Below, in pieces: positions 12,629-23,700 of a stretch of 64,000 bases of DNA. The notes beneath the pieces are model-generated. The model ran no database searches, had not been told where the DNA came from, and saw only the letters and a program-made list of their open reading frames with translations. Made by a program: the position numbers and the translations under genes. Within the stretch, counting starts at the first letter, position 1. The number at the start of each line of letters is the position of its first letter. Where the stretch lies: the NCBI GenBank assembly GCA_032358165.1, contig JAALGY010000008.1, forward strand, positions 1,054,001 through 1,118,000, given 5' to 3'. The DNA comes from Diplosphaera chodatii. Taxonomy: Eukaryota > Chlorophyta > Trebouxiophyceae > Prasiolales > Stichococcaceae.

Positions 12629-13691
12629 TCAGGCCTCCTTGCCATCCGCGCCCCAGACCTTCCAAGCATACACACCAACCAACGCAACCACATCTGCCGA
12701 ATAAATGAAGGGGAATGACTTCCAGACGAACGGCAGGCCCACGTTGATGAGCGGTATTGCAAGGAACAGCAGGTTCAGCGCGTCCTTCTCTGCTGCATCG
12801 CAGTCGCGCGCCCGGAGTGATGGCACGGTGAACATCCACAGCGACCACATCCTGTCGCCAGAGCAGCAAGGTTGGCACAGTAAACAGGTTGCAGGTGCCA
12901 GCAGTGCCACGAGCCTCATTGCAGCAAGTCTGACTACAACTAGCAGCGCGGCTTATTGGATGGTGCGCACCCCATGAGTCGGGCGATGGTGGGTGTATCT
13001 GATGGGAACAGGACGTTGAAGGATAGCAGCCCGCCCACGACAACAGATAGGTACGCCTGCCACTCGAAGACTGAGTACAGCACGCTGCCTGCAAAATCGC
13101 AACGGACAGCAGAGTCAGTGCCATGCCTACCTTCAACAAGCATCGAATGTTCTTTCAGACTGCGCATGCCTACCCTTGTAGGCTGGATTCTGCTTGCCAG
13201 ACGCCCTGGGCGCAAACGTCGAGGCGGTCTTCTTAGCGAACTGGCTGACCTGCGTGCATATAAGCCATGCTGTGATGCATCTTCCCAGGTGTGCCGCCCT
13301 GCACGGCTGGGTGTTGTGTGCGTCATGTACTTTCCAGTGGCAGCATCACGAGCAGCTGACCTCCTTGTCCAGATCGATTGATGACACTGACACAGAAGGC
13401 TGTTCCTGCGATGGCGGTTCTGACCCTGCAGCAAGCAAAGCAGGCGCATTAGCGAACGACTGCCGGCTTCAGCACGCAGGCTGTGCGCAGTCACTTGAGC
13501 GTTGCACCTCTTTGGGCCTTGTCCTGCTCAGTGCTGCTGCAGCAGAGGCGTTGCAACTGCGCATGTCGTTTGCCGCGCTGCCGCATATGCGGTGACACCG
13601 TTTTCGGAAGAGAAACAGTATCAGTCCTACACCTCAGCTGGAAAGCAGCTGGTTGAACGCTGCAGCGACATTGAGCTGTGGCTATGGCCAT
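12629..13691 (-). CDS. Conserved plastid-targeted membrane protein of unknown function
   Basis: Five exons (13691-13508, 13425-13361, 13249-13174, 13088-12971, 12851-12629) give 221 residues with exact phase agreement. Residues 1 to about 60 are rich in Arg, Ser, Thr and Gln with few acids, like a chloroplast transit peptide. A polar linker follows (VSVSSIDLDKEVSQFAKK). At least three hydrophobic segments come next: SVLYSVFEWQAYLSVVVGG, the stretch around MWSLWMFTVPSLRARDC, and LNLLFLAIPLINVGLPFVW, with a last one in DVVALVGVYAWKVW. The protein ends GADGKEA. I have the impression of uncharacterised land-plant plastid proteins but cannot name the family. No catalytic motif is visible. Its stop lies only 122 bases from that of the convergent GPC acyltransferase. 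Confidence 0.8.
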
Positions 13692-14293
13692 GCGCGAACC
13701 ATAGACAGTCTGACCGGTGATGCTCATGTTGTGCATGCACTCGCAGTGGAGCACGCAATCGTGTGTGCCCAGTAGACACGCGTCTGACTTAGGTCAAGAG
13801 CTTGTCAGACCTGTATTGTCAAACTTGTGAATGCGCACTGGGTTGCCGCGTTTGGCACATGCATGACGTCGAAGAAAGTTGCTTCAGGGTGGGGTTGACC
13901 ATGATAGATACACTTTGGAGTCCGGGTTTGGGATTTGCGTATTCAAGCAAGATCACTACGTCTGGAGAAAGTGTACAGTGAGCGTCCACAGTCCGACAGC
14001 ATCTGCTGCCGAACTACATCTGTCTGCATAGTATCGTGGCCTGACCCCATGCAGAGATTGTACACGGCAGGCAGCAGGTCTCGCAAGCCTCTCCAACCCC
14101 TGCACCATAGATAAATCAACGGAGGTTCCAATTGCAGGACACTGATCGGTGCATGTCGTTGGCGCGGGCCCTCGATGTGCAGCAAAGCACACCGAGGCTG
14201 GAGTACCATAGTCCACCCACCTGCCCTTGGTGCATGATCTTCTGGTCAGTAGGCATGTAGGTCTGCATCCGGTGGTCCACTCTGCACCTTCCG
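13692..14293. other. Intergenic: ENGase 3' region and upstream region of the membrane protein gene
   Basis: About 600 bases between two minus-strand genes. A minus-strand open frame at 13956-14216 has no family resemblance. No RNA gene or repeat seen. Confidence 0.45.
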
Positions 14294-17096
14294 TCAGCTC
14301 CTGGCGTGCGAGATGATGACCCGGCCTGCGTGCAGGTCAGTGGTCTCAGCAACAACTTCTGCCTCTGAAGAATCTGCAACAGTGCGGTCAAACGGCAGGA
14401 CTGTGGTCGCACCGACATGGGCAGTCACTGTTGCACGATATTTTCCACTGCCAGTCCCCGACAGTGGGTGGCACATGATACCAATGCTGCTGATGTAGCG
14501 CTCCAGTAGCAGGTGTTTTGGCACCAAGTACTGCCTAGTTTCCCATTCAGCAGCTGATGGCTGGCGAAAGCCGCTGCTGCTTTCCATTGCATGACGGTAG
14601 ATGGCAGCAGGACGATTGACGTTTGGCAGCGCTGGTGAGATCCCTGGGAGACAGCCATGTACACATACTTTATAAGCAACATGCCTGCACGTGCTGAAGC
14701 ATCTGCGTGCTGTCAAGTGTCCGCAGTCGCACATGTGTCCAACTCCAGGCGCAGTGCTGGTGGACAAGCCTGCAGTGTCACGTGATCCATCGCACCTGAC
14801 TCAGCTGTGAAGACATGCTGAATGGGCGTAACATTGCCAGCTGCTCCCACAGCCACAAGGTCTAGCGTCAGGCTCATGCCGAGTGCTGACCCCGCAAGGG
14901 CACATGTGTATGACAGCAGAAAATCCCCTCCTGCTGGCAGCTGCACACGAGTCTCGAAAAGCTGCTTGTGCAGAGCACCTTCACCATTGAGGGTCCCTGC
15001 AAAGCACACATGCTTTCCGTCAACAGACATGTTGGCTAATGCATGGCGGCTCCTGCGCTGGAATCGCATTCACCTGTGACTTGCAGTGACGATCCGCCCT
15101 GGAAGGCTGTGTCCATGCACAACACCCCGCTCAGCTCTCCATGGCTGTTCTCAAGCCGAAACTGCTGGCAGAGCGGCTGCTGTGACATCAAGCCAATGTC
15201 ATACCAAGGCTCGTCAGAGACGCGACGGCCCTGCGTGGCACTGCCATGTGTCAGTGCACCTCAGCATTACACTGAGATTGCATTGCTGCCCCGTGCAAGG
15301 TCTTCAAGCCATCAAGCTGCCGTCAGAGGCACAGGGCATGCACACCTCCTCGAATATTGCTGTGCCGCAGCCCTGGCAGAAGGTCGACAGGAAGCTGGTG
15401 GACAGCGGGCATGGGCGCCGATGTTGGATAGCACATGCGATCTTGCTCCAGAAGTCCTCCTGGCGCTGCTCGAATGTGTGAGGGTCGCCGCACTCAGACA
15501 CCCAACCCGGTGCAAACAATGCTGCCGACAGGCCTGCAGGCATGTATGGCACATTCCCTTCAGAAATGCCCGATAGCATTCGGGTAGTATGTGGTCAGGG
15601 CAAGACATGGGGTTGACCACCAGCATGCCTGCAGTCTGAGCCGCACGAACTGCATCGCCAGCACCCAAGCCCCCGCCCCAAGGGGTACCTCGCCCGAACA
15701 CATCCACCCCTGCAGCATGGCAAAGCTGAACCCTCCATAGTAGCATAGTGGCAACGAGCACACATAGCGTAACGCTTTGCGGGGCACGCCCACCAGCCTC
15801 AGGAGGTCAGACCACGCACCCATGTAGACATCACTGCGGCGCTCTCCGGCAGCTACTGCAACTGAAGCTGGTGCGTCGACCTGCAGGTGGGTTTGGTGCT
15901 TAGGTTCAGCATCAGAGGCGGACGCAGGCAGCAGCTTTCACTGCAGGAGTTACTCACCTTCCAGCAGTAGTTGGTGAAGAGGCCATCGCACGCGTCAAAG
16001 AAGGCGGCATTGAGGTGGTTCAGGGTGTCCTGCCACTTCAAGTTGCCCTCAGTTGTGACGGCGTCGTACCTGCACAACCATGTGGTCAGGCTGTACCTGT
16101 TGCCATCCATTCTGTTCTGCAAACGAGATGGCATTTTTATGCTGTCCCTGCGTACCAGATGCAAACCTTGGCAGGATGCTGCTCGTGCAGCAGAGCGGTC
16201 AGACACCTGCAGTAGCAATTCCAGGTGGCCTCACACCCCGTTTGGAAGATACATATCCTGCGATTTGGATCCTGCTGTTCCAGTCAGCGGGTTCACCTGA
16301 GGAATGTGAGCAGGTGCAGGAGTACGTCCAGCGGCAGATCATTTTCAATGTTGATCAGCCAGCCCTCGAAGCCGTGCCATGCAGCTAAGGACGCAAGCTG
16401 ATGAGCACAGTGCTCTGCAGCCGCTTCTGTTGCGAACAGCTTGCTACATACTGCCTTGCCAGCGTCCCATTCAGTGATGAACGTTCCCAGCACCTAGCGA
16501 CATGGCATCTCATGTAATCCAGCATAAACCGTGGACAGCGCAATGGTTGTGTTGTCCTGATGTGCGTACATGCTCACCTTTGTGCCATGCAGGTGCGCTG
16601 CTGTGACCCAGCCAGCTGGCGGCAACGTCACCAGATGGTGACTGAAATAGACGAAGGTATCAATGCACCGCCAGTGTGACAGCCGGTATGCCGCACGCAT
16701 GTTGCCACCGCACCGCTGCAACATAATTTGGGAAGCATGTCAATTTTTTGAACATGGGACATAATGCCTGGCTGACGCTCCCTTGCGCACTTGCATCTGA
16801 CCTCGGGCCATGAGTCCTCGATGTACCCGCCAGCATAGTCATGGCAGACCAGCAGTTTCGGTCGGTGTGGAGGGTCTGTTGGCTGCAGTGAAACAACAAT
16901 AGTTCGAGCAGTCGTCACGCATGATATCATCGAACCGTCTCACATACAACCTCCTCGTGTCATGTCCCCTCACATCACTTGGAAGCGGCGTGTGCTGCGG
17001 TGGGTTGCCCGGAGGTGGGTGCCAGGCCAGCAGCTCTTCCACCGTCTGCAGCGGTCCTGGTATTCCACAAGATCGTGCCGCACTGTTGTGGTGCAT
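14294..17096 (-). CDS. Cytosolic endo-beta-N-acetylglucosaminidase (GH85 ENGase)
   Basis: Cleaves the chitobiose core of free N-glycans released in ER-associated degradation. Exons in transcript order: 17096-16974, 16882-16802, 16715-16578, 16493-16297, 16206-16156, 16069-15958, 15880-15820, 15709-15629, 15533-15346, 15230-15074, then one starting at 14996, and C-terminal exon(s) ending at TGA 14294. Phases close through the first ten. GH85 blocks: KLLVCHDYAGGYIEDSW, CIDTFVYFSHHLVTLPPAGW, VLGTFITEWDAGKAVC, HGFEGWLINIENDL (the family's catalytic Asn and Glu), WYDAVTTEGNLKWQD, FFDACDGLFTNYCWK, VDVFGRGTPWGGG and LFAPGWV. No signal peptide is seen, as expected for the cytosolic enzyme. The C-terminal beta-sandwich part (14294-14996) is less certain. 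Intron 15628-15534 has a GC donor, required by both phase and homology (TAG joined to LSAALFAPGW). Confidence 0.92.
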
Positions 17097-17959
17097 GTAT
17101 TCTGTTCATCAGCGGGTACTGCCGCGTTGATGATGCATGGCGCAGGTCATGCACCCACAATCAAGCAGGAGGCGCAGCAACAAGGCTGCATGTGACACAC
17201 GCCATTGCAGAAACAATCGATGAAATTTGGCATCTCCAGCGCGTATGATGGACGGATAATGTGCGGCAACCTGGTCACCCGGGCAATACGACATGCATGC
17301 TGTGCATGATGTGCTCGATGCATGCCATACGCTACGTCACGACAGCAAGCCAATTGCAACCCGCTTTCAGATGAGACTTTGATCATAACGCCCTCGTGAC
17401 AAGAAGCTGTCCGTGAAGATATCGTGCTGACCGCTGACACCTCACTTGGCAATAGTGCGAGACGCCGCAAGCTGTCTGCTAGGTGCATGGCGCGAGCACC
17501 GAGTCCAGCAGATTGTTTGCTTTGGGCAACCCGATGCTAGCAAGATCGTTGGCACTACCTTGTCGTGCGCAGCGGTTACTGCTTCAATTGAGTGCGAGTC
17601 CAGGCCTACAGTGTGCCAGGCAGCCACATTCCAGGCGCCATCTGGTGTTGCGCCGCCAGTGCGCAGCCACAGCATGCGCATCAGGAAGCAGACAGGCAGT
17701 GGTCGAGCGGGAAGCTTCGTGTGAGCCAGGACCTGCATCAGCACTGGCAACTGATGCAAGCACGGCAGTCTGGAGCGGGCTGTCAGACTGGCGCAGACTG
17801 AGTGTGGACACACGCAGGCGATGGGGCCGCCTGCAATGCGAGGAGGTCAGCTTGAGGGATGCCACACGTTGTGGTTCATGTCAGGAGTCATTTCAGCGCA
17901 CTCTATTCACTCGGACAGCTGTTGTGCACCTTTAACTAACCGGGACTGCTGTTGCGCAG
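17097..17959. promoter_or_regulatory. Divergent region, ENGase (-) / DUF455 gene (+), with unresolved 5' exon(s) of the latter
   Basis: About 860 bases. It must contain the ENGase promoter and the first exon(s) of the DUF455 gene. Candidate ATGs at 17446, 17483, 17592 and 17821 each open a frame, but none joined in phase to the exon at 17960. No repeat or RNA gene seen. Confidence 0.4.
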
Positions 17960-19520
17960 GGTGAATCCGCTGCAGCCGCAACAGCAGCAGCGACTCAGCT
18001 GCCGGCCACGTTGTCCGAGTGCGCGTGCCTAGTGCTGCATACAGCACAGCCAGATCTGAAAGCAGCCCTTTCACACCGAATATGGGATGCGCACAAGCTG
18101 GCGCCGCTGCCACTGACAAGGGCTTCGGCAGCCCAGCCGCCTGATGTACCCAGTCGACCGGCAAAGCCTGAGCTCCTGCCTCCCAAGCTGGTACCAACCC
18201 AGAAGCAATCCCCGTTTCCGCTCAACGTGTACCAGTGAGTGTCCTGACCGTCACGACTGACTCTGAAGCAGTGTGCGCATATGTATGGCGCAGCACCTGC
18301 AGACATCCTGCCCTGGTATGTTGCATCTGAAACGGCTGAACTTGCTGAGGAGGCGCCGAGTGCCAGCAGCGTTCACTCCTGAACGTGCTTGGTCACCTGC
18401 AGGCTGCTTAATCTGGCTCATGTGGAGCTCAATGCCATCGACTTGGCATGGGACACAGTGGCTCGCTTTGCGCATGTGGGCCTGCCGTCTGCCTTCTTTG
18501 ATGACTTTGCTCATGTGGCGGACGATGAGTCACGGCACTTCGGCAAGTCTCCTGACCTCGAGGCTAAAGCGCTACTCACATTGTGCATCATCGCAACCTA
18601 TGTTTCTGGCAGTGGCCTCCAGCAACCCCTCTGTCGTGTTCCGCCGTCACGTTCATTCCGATCTTTTTGTGTGCAGGGTGGTGCAGCCAGCGGTTGAGGG
18701 AGCTTGGCCATCAGTACGGCGACTTGCCAGCACATAGCATCCTCTGGAAAGGAGCCCAGGTTGGATGCAGATGCGTCGTCGTCCTCTGCAGCATCAGCAT
18801 CTGCTGCAGCCCCCATGACTGCTGCACCTGTACAGCAGGAAGCAGCATGTGACTGTCTGCCACCAGGCTTCGGCTGGCGACATCGGGGCGCGCCTGGCCA
18901 TTGTTCCCATGGGGTCCGAGGCACGGGGCTTGGATGCCGCGCCCCGCCTAGCGCAGCGCCTGCGAAGCGCAAACGACCACCCGACAGCAGCGCTTGTGGA
19001 CACGATCGGCGCCCAAGAGAGGGCACACGTCGCCGTCGGCGTGTACTGGTTTAGCCACATCACAGCAGCGCTAGGTGCCTGCCTATGGAACCCAGACTAC
19101 CATGTCATCGTCTGGATTCGAAGTTTATGGCTGAAGCAAAGGGAGGACGATTGTTGTGTTGTTGCAGCGATGATTTTATCATCTGCACAGGGCAAGACTC
19201 GGCCACCAGCTTCCGCGCGTGGATCTCGGAGCTGGCTCCCGGCTTGCTGCAGGGGCACATGGAGCATGACGCGCGGGCAGAAGTTGGGCTACAGCGGCAT
19301 TGGTGAGCTGCATCATGTACCTGATTGGGCCAGCGGGTAGTAGATGTGCAGCTGCATGGTTTGCTGGGATCGTGTCAGAGTTTAGACTCCACTGATGCGC
19401 AGGTATGACCGCTCGCTGTGGCCCGCCACAGAACAGGTGGATGTGCCGGCAACAGATTTGGCAAAGCTCCGTGACCGGTTGGCTACCCTGTTGGATGATT
19501 GTGCTGGAGCGGCGGCATGA
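17960..19520 (+). CDS. DUF455 family ferritin-like protein (5' end unresolved)
   Basis: Predicted helical, ferritin-like di-metal protein, best known from bacteria; its biochemical role is not established. Six exons, 17960-18234, 18403-18542, 18677-18759, 18867-19074, 19191-19302, 19403-19520, join in phase throughout. Typical blocks: CLVLHTAQPDLKAALSHRIW, RPAKPELLPPKLVP, LAHVELNAIDLAWD, FFDDFAHVADDESRHFG, RLRELGHQYGDLPAH, ARLAIVPMGSEARGLD, ERAHVAVGVYWF and ISELAPGLLQG. The candidate metal ligands Glu and His (AHVELNA, DDESRHF, EARGLD, QERAHV) are all present. Intron 18543-18676 begins GCAAGT and is a GC-AG intron. The N-terminal exon with the start codon was not found. Stop TGA at 19518, only 75 bases from the PAM68 stop on the other strand. 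Confidence 0.87.
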
Positions 19521-19594
19521 CCGGCCTGTGATACATTTCAGGAACTTGTCACGCCCACAGCAGATCACACCACTGCACATGAATGACGAGACAG

Positions 19595-20441
19595 TCACTT
19601 CTTGTTTCTGTCCCGCCACGCTGGCAAGTTTTCCTTCAATTCGTCAGTCCCCAGCAGGCTGCCTTTCCGCCGCGGGTCCCAGCTCGCGCTGAAGATCCCA
19701 TATGTGATACCCGCCAGCCCCCCACCAAAGAATATGAAAGATGCAATGTAGACGACGAATGTTGGGACTTCCAGCCCCTTGACCACCTGCAAGGTTGCCA
19801 GAAAACCTTCGGCGATGTGACTTCTTTAACTCAAGTCCGACAGCACCATACTTTTCATTGACATACACCTTGGTATGATGCATGCCTTGAGATAGTAAAA
19901 GCCTGGAAGGAGCAGGAGACCCAAGAGAACTGGCACGCCACTGAAGAGCAGTATGCGTGGCAGGATGCGGTCGCCAACTGTCATTGCGCCGTCGTCTGTG
20001 CTGACAGGTTGCTCAGCCAGCGGCCTGGCTGCTTGCGGTTGTGACGCCTCCTCCACTGCGCTGGGTATCTGGTTTGCTGTCTGTGTTCCCTGCTGCTGCT
20101 GCGGCTGCTGCTGTTGCTGTTGCGGTGCCTGTGCCTGTTTGGCTGTCTGTTTGGCAGATCTTCGTTCTGATTTGGGACCACGTTTTGACATCGCTGTCAC
20201 AGTGAACGGCAGCCTGAGATGCCGCCGACACGGCTGCGCCTGTTGACAGCATGCGGCTAATTGTCAGCCTGTGTCGAAGCCTAACGGCGGCATGTGATCA
20301 TCGTGACAGCAGATCAAAACTGGTCGCACAGCATGCAGTCCATGAGGTTTGCAGGAACACCTGCAGAGCATGTTGTGTGCTGGTGCTGCATGGCGCCAGC
20401 CCGCTGGGCGGCAGCAGCCTCTGCAGGCCAAACGTCTGCAT
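19595..20441 (-). CDS. PAM68: PAM68-like thylakoid membrane protein (photosystem II assembly)
   Basis: PAM68 is a thylakoid protein that assists early photosystem II assembly in plants; the cyanobacterial relative is of the DUF3464 family. Three exons (20441-20361, 20239-19886, 19786-19595) give 208 residues with all phases zero. Residues 1 to about 48 form a transit peptide (MQTFGLQRLLPPSGLAPCST at its start) joined to MSKRGPKSERRSAK. A Gln-rich linker follows (CAG/CTG-type repeat, 20085-20140). Two membrane helices come next, ILLFSGVPVLLGLLLLPGFY and TFVVYIASFIFFGGGLAGIT, then the signature YGIFSASWDPRRKGSLLG and a short basic tail. The intron between the helices runs from 19885 down to 19787 and starts with GC (AAG|GCATGC). 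No GT donor there keeps the frame. Confidence 0.93.
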
Positions 20442-20786
20442 GGCAGCGCTGCCTTGCAGAGGACCACGACTACGACTGCAAGCAATGGCGTGCCCTCGAC
20501 GCGTTTGCAAAGCAATAATGGACACGACCTGACAGCGGATCAGTTTCCCCAGATCGCAGATCTTGCTGTTCCGTCTTCCCAGACTGCAGATACCCTGCAG
20601 CAGGAGCTTCCCAACATGTGTGCAGTGCAGCAGAATGTCTGTAACAGCTGCACATGTATGATCGCTGTGCACGTACATGCTTCTGCATCAATGCTTCTGC
20701 GGCTTCTCCCTGCATTTGTGCATTTGTAGCATGTGCTAAGCAGGTACCGAGTCATCCCAGCTCTCAGTAGCGCTTGCCTTGCACAT
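20442..20786. promoter_or_regulatory. Divergent promoter region, PAM68 (-) / WDTC1-like (+)
   Basis: About 345 bases between opposite-strand starts. The WDTC1-like start could lie inside it (an in-frame ATG at 20733). No specific element recognised. Confidence 0.4.
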
Positions 20787-23700
20787 ATGGCACAGAGGAG
20801 CCACGCGATTGATCAGTCGCTGTGGCAAGGGGTGCAGCAGCTACAGCTGGGTGCATCTCCAAAGGCAAGCCTTCAGTCCAACCATTGTGCATGCGGCATG
20901 CATATGTTCAACATGCATGCACGACAAGCAGCCGTTCACAGCGGAACATTTGCGCCAAAGCCACTATCTACAATGCACAACAGGCTGTAGAACGCAAGCT
21001 GAGCTTTACTGAGAACCTGGCCAAAAGACTATGCCTGGAGGCGACGCTGCATGGCCACACTGGGTGCGTGAGCTGTATGGTGCCTGCATCCGGCTCCACA
21101 TGGGTGTGTCGCCGCAATATCTTGGATTGATGTCTCTCTGCACTCCGGTCGCAAGCTGGCAAATCGCATGCCCAAACCAGCATGCTCCTGATGCTTAGGT
21201 GTGTGAACCGTTTGGCTTGGAGCGAGGATGGCACGCAGCTGGTATCGGGATCCGATGACCGCTCCATGCGCGTGTGGCGATACACGGGCGATGGCGCACA
21301 GCAGCCTCTTGTTGTGGACACCCTGCACCAGGGCAACATCTTTGGCGTCGCATTCCTCCCCGCCACCGACAACCGGGAGCTCGTGTCTGGTGCCATGGAC
21401 TACTCGGGTACGAACTGTGGACATGCCGAGCCTGCAGACTCGGACTCGCAGCTTTCTGACTTCTGCTCTTCTACTGCTAACCGCCTGACGGATGACCATC
21501 TGCATGCTTGGACCCCAGGCACCCGCAGTCTGGACTGCAAATCACCCATGCGCTCATATCACGCAAGGGCATGCTGGGCACTGTGCTGGTCTGTTGTGCG
21601 TGCAGTGCAGCACCACGTCATGGAGGCAGGCGACAATGCTGCGCAGCTGGCCAGCAGCCCCGTGCGCAATGGCCGCAGCCGCGCCCACACCTCCAGCTCG
21701 CAGCACTCTGTGTCCTGTCGCACCACATCGTACACACCCCATAAAGGGCGCATCAAGGTGCTTGCCTACCTGAGCGATGCAATGGAAAAGGGCAATACCT
21801 GCAAGAATCCGCCTTGCAGCTGGTTCCCTGGATGGTAGCTTCTATTGTGCACTGCTCCTTCAATTCAGCAAACCAAAGAGCTTTTGTGAGTGCATGCAAA
21901 GCGCTCATGCTGTCCTGCTTGGCAGGATGTGGAGGTGGCACCTGGCAACCCGAACCAATTCTGGTCGGCCAGTGAGGATGGCAGCATTAGGGAATATGAC
22001 AAGCGCTGCACGTGCGTGTGTAGTGGCTCCGAGTGCCCTGTTGTGCCCTGTTCACAAGCAACACTTGCATTCCTTTCTGGCAGTCCTTTGCGATGCTGAC
22101 AGAGCGACAGCGTCTGCCTGCAGGACAGCAAGTCAGCGTGACTACAACAGTGCAAACGTCCTTGTTGAGGTAGTTGCGCTACTTCTTTAGCAAGATACGG
22201 GTGGCATACTGAGTTTTAGCGTGCAGTTTTGAATCTGCGAGCTCTCTCAGTAAGCGTCTGCTTACATACCAGGTGACGAACAAGGGGCGGCCGGTGGAGC
22301 TCAAGAGTGTGGCGGTTAACACAGTGCGGCCGCACCAGATGGCCGTTGCAGCGGGCGACTGCAACCTGCGGCTGTATGACCGCCGCATGTTGGGCCTCAC
22401 ACAGCCATCAAGCGGATGCCAGTCACCATTGCTCACACTGTCGCCACCACACCTGTCCTCAGGTGCATGTCGGGCTCAATAGCTTCACCCGAAGTGGTCT
22501 TCGTTATAAGTACTGCTCGCTAGGTTGTAGCAGAGGCGGCTGCGCTGCATGGTCGACCCCGAAATTGTGTACAGGCAGCGCACGGCAGCGGAACAGCATG
22601 CCACATGGGACCTACGTGCAGTTTGGCAACCGTGGGGACAAGCTGGTCGCGACCTACCATGGTGATCACGCGTACTCCTTTGACGTGACAGCCAGCGAGC
22701 AGCCGCCTGTCGCAGCATTCCGTCTGCCGGCCCCAGACGAAGCCAGGTGCCGTCTTGTGTTTTGCTGCAGTTGCATGACTGGTGGTCATTGCCGAGGTCT
22801 GCAAGTAGTTTATCACTTGCGCTGTCACGAGCAATGCCGGCTTTACTGAGCTTGCAAGATATGGCAGGCCGGACCGGCGAGACTGGCTGACGCTGGCCGC
22901 TGAGGAGGAGCAGGCCACCGGCATCCTGGCAGCAACCTCTGGCAAGCCGCACCAGGCGGTGTTGCACTACAGCCGCGGCCTGCGCATCTGCCCGGACGCA
23001 GCCGTGTTGTATGTCAAGAGGTGTTCAGACTTACAGCCACATGTGTCGACTTCCTGCTGCCCTGCAGCATACTACATCATCTTGCTCTGGGCCGCCCTGC
23101 ATGCGGTGGTGCCCTATAGCATGTGCGCTTGGTGGTCTGCAGCCCTGTGGTCCTCTAGCTGCAGCTGTCATGCAGTTATGATGAGCGGCGCCCTGCTGCT
23201 GGCAGGGCGGGAGCGCTGCAGCAGCGGGGCTGGATCGGCGACGCCGCCTTCGCGCTGCGCGACTGCGACCGCGCTCTGGCGCTGGATGCGCGCAACCCGG
23301 ACGCCATGCTGCTGCGAGCGCAGCTGCTGCTGCAGCTGGGCCAGCTTGAGGTGCGCGCTGTCTGCGTCAGCTCCCAGCTTCTCGCTGCTAAGGTCCGGCA
23401 AGTCACGCGGCAGCAGAAGGCCGCAGCGTGCAGCCATCTGGGCATCGACCTCATGCCTGCTGTGCACTCGTCTGCGCCTGCCTCCACAGCGGCGCGCCTG
23501 CAAGCAGGCGGCGGTGCAGGCGGCGGAGGCGTGTCAGGAGGCGCACCCCGGGCTGGAGGAGGACGTGGCGCGCGTGTACGACCGCATCGAGCAGGCGACC
23601 GACGAGCGGCGGCGGGAGCTGGAGGAGCGGGCCGCCGTCGCCGCACGCCGCCAGGCATGGCTCATGCACATCGCTTGCCTGAAGTGTCGTGCGTCTGCTT

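Noticed and set aside
12629..13691. Assignment of the plastid membrane protein to DUF3177 or to ABA4/DUF4281
   Set aside because: The motifs I can recall for those families do not match the observed blocks, so the gene is left unnamed.
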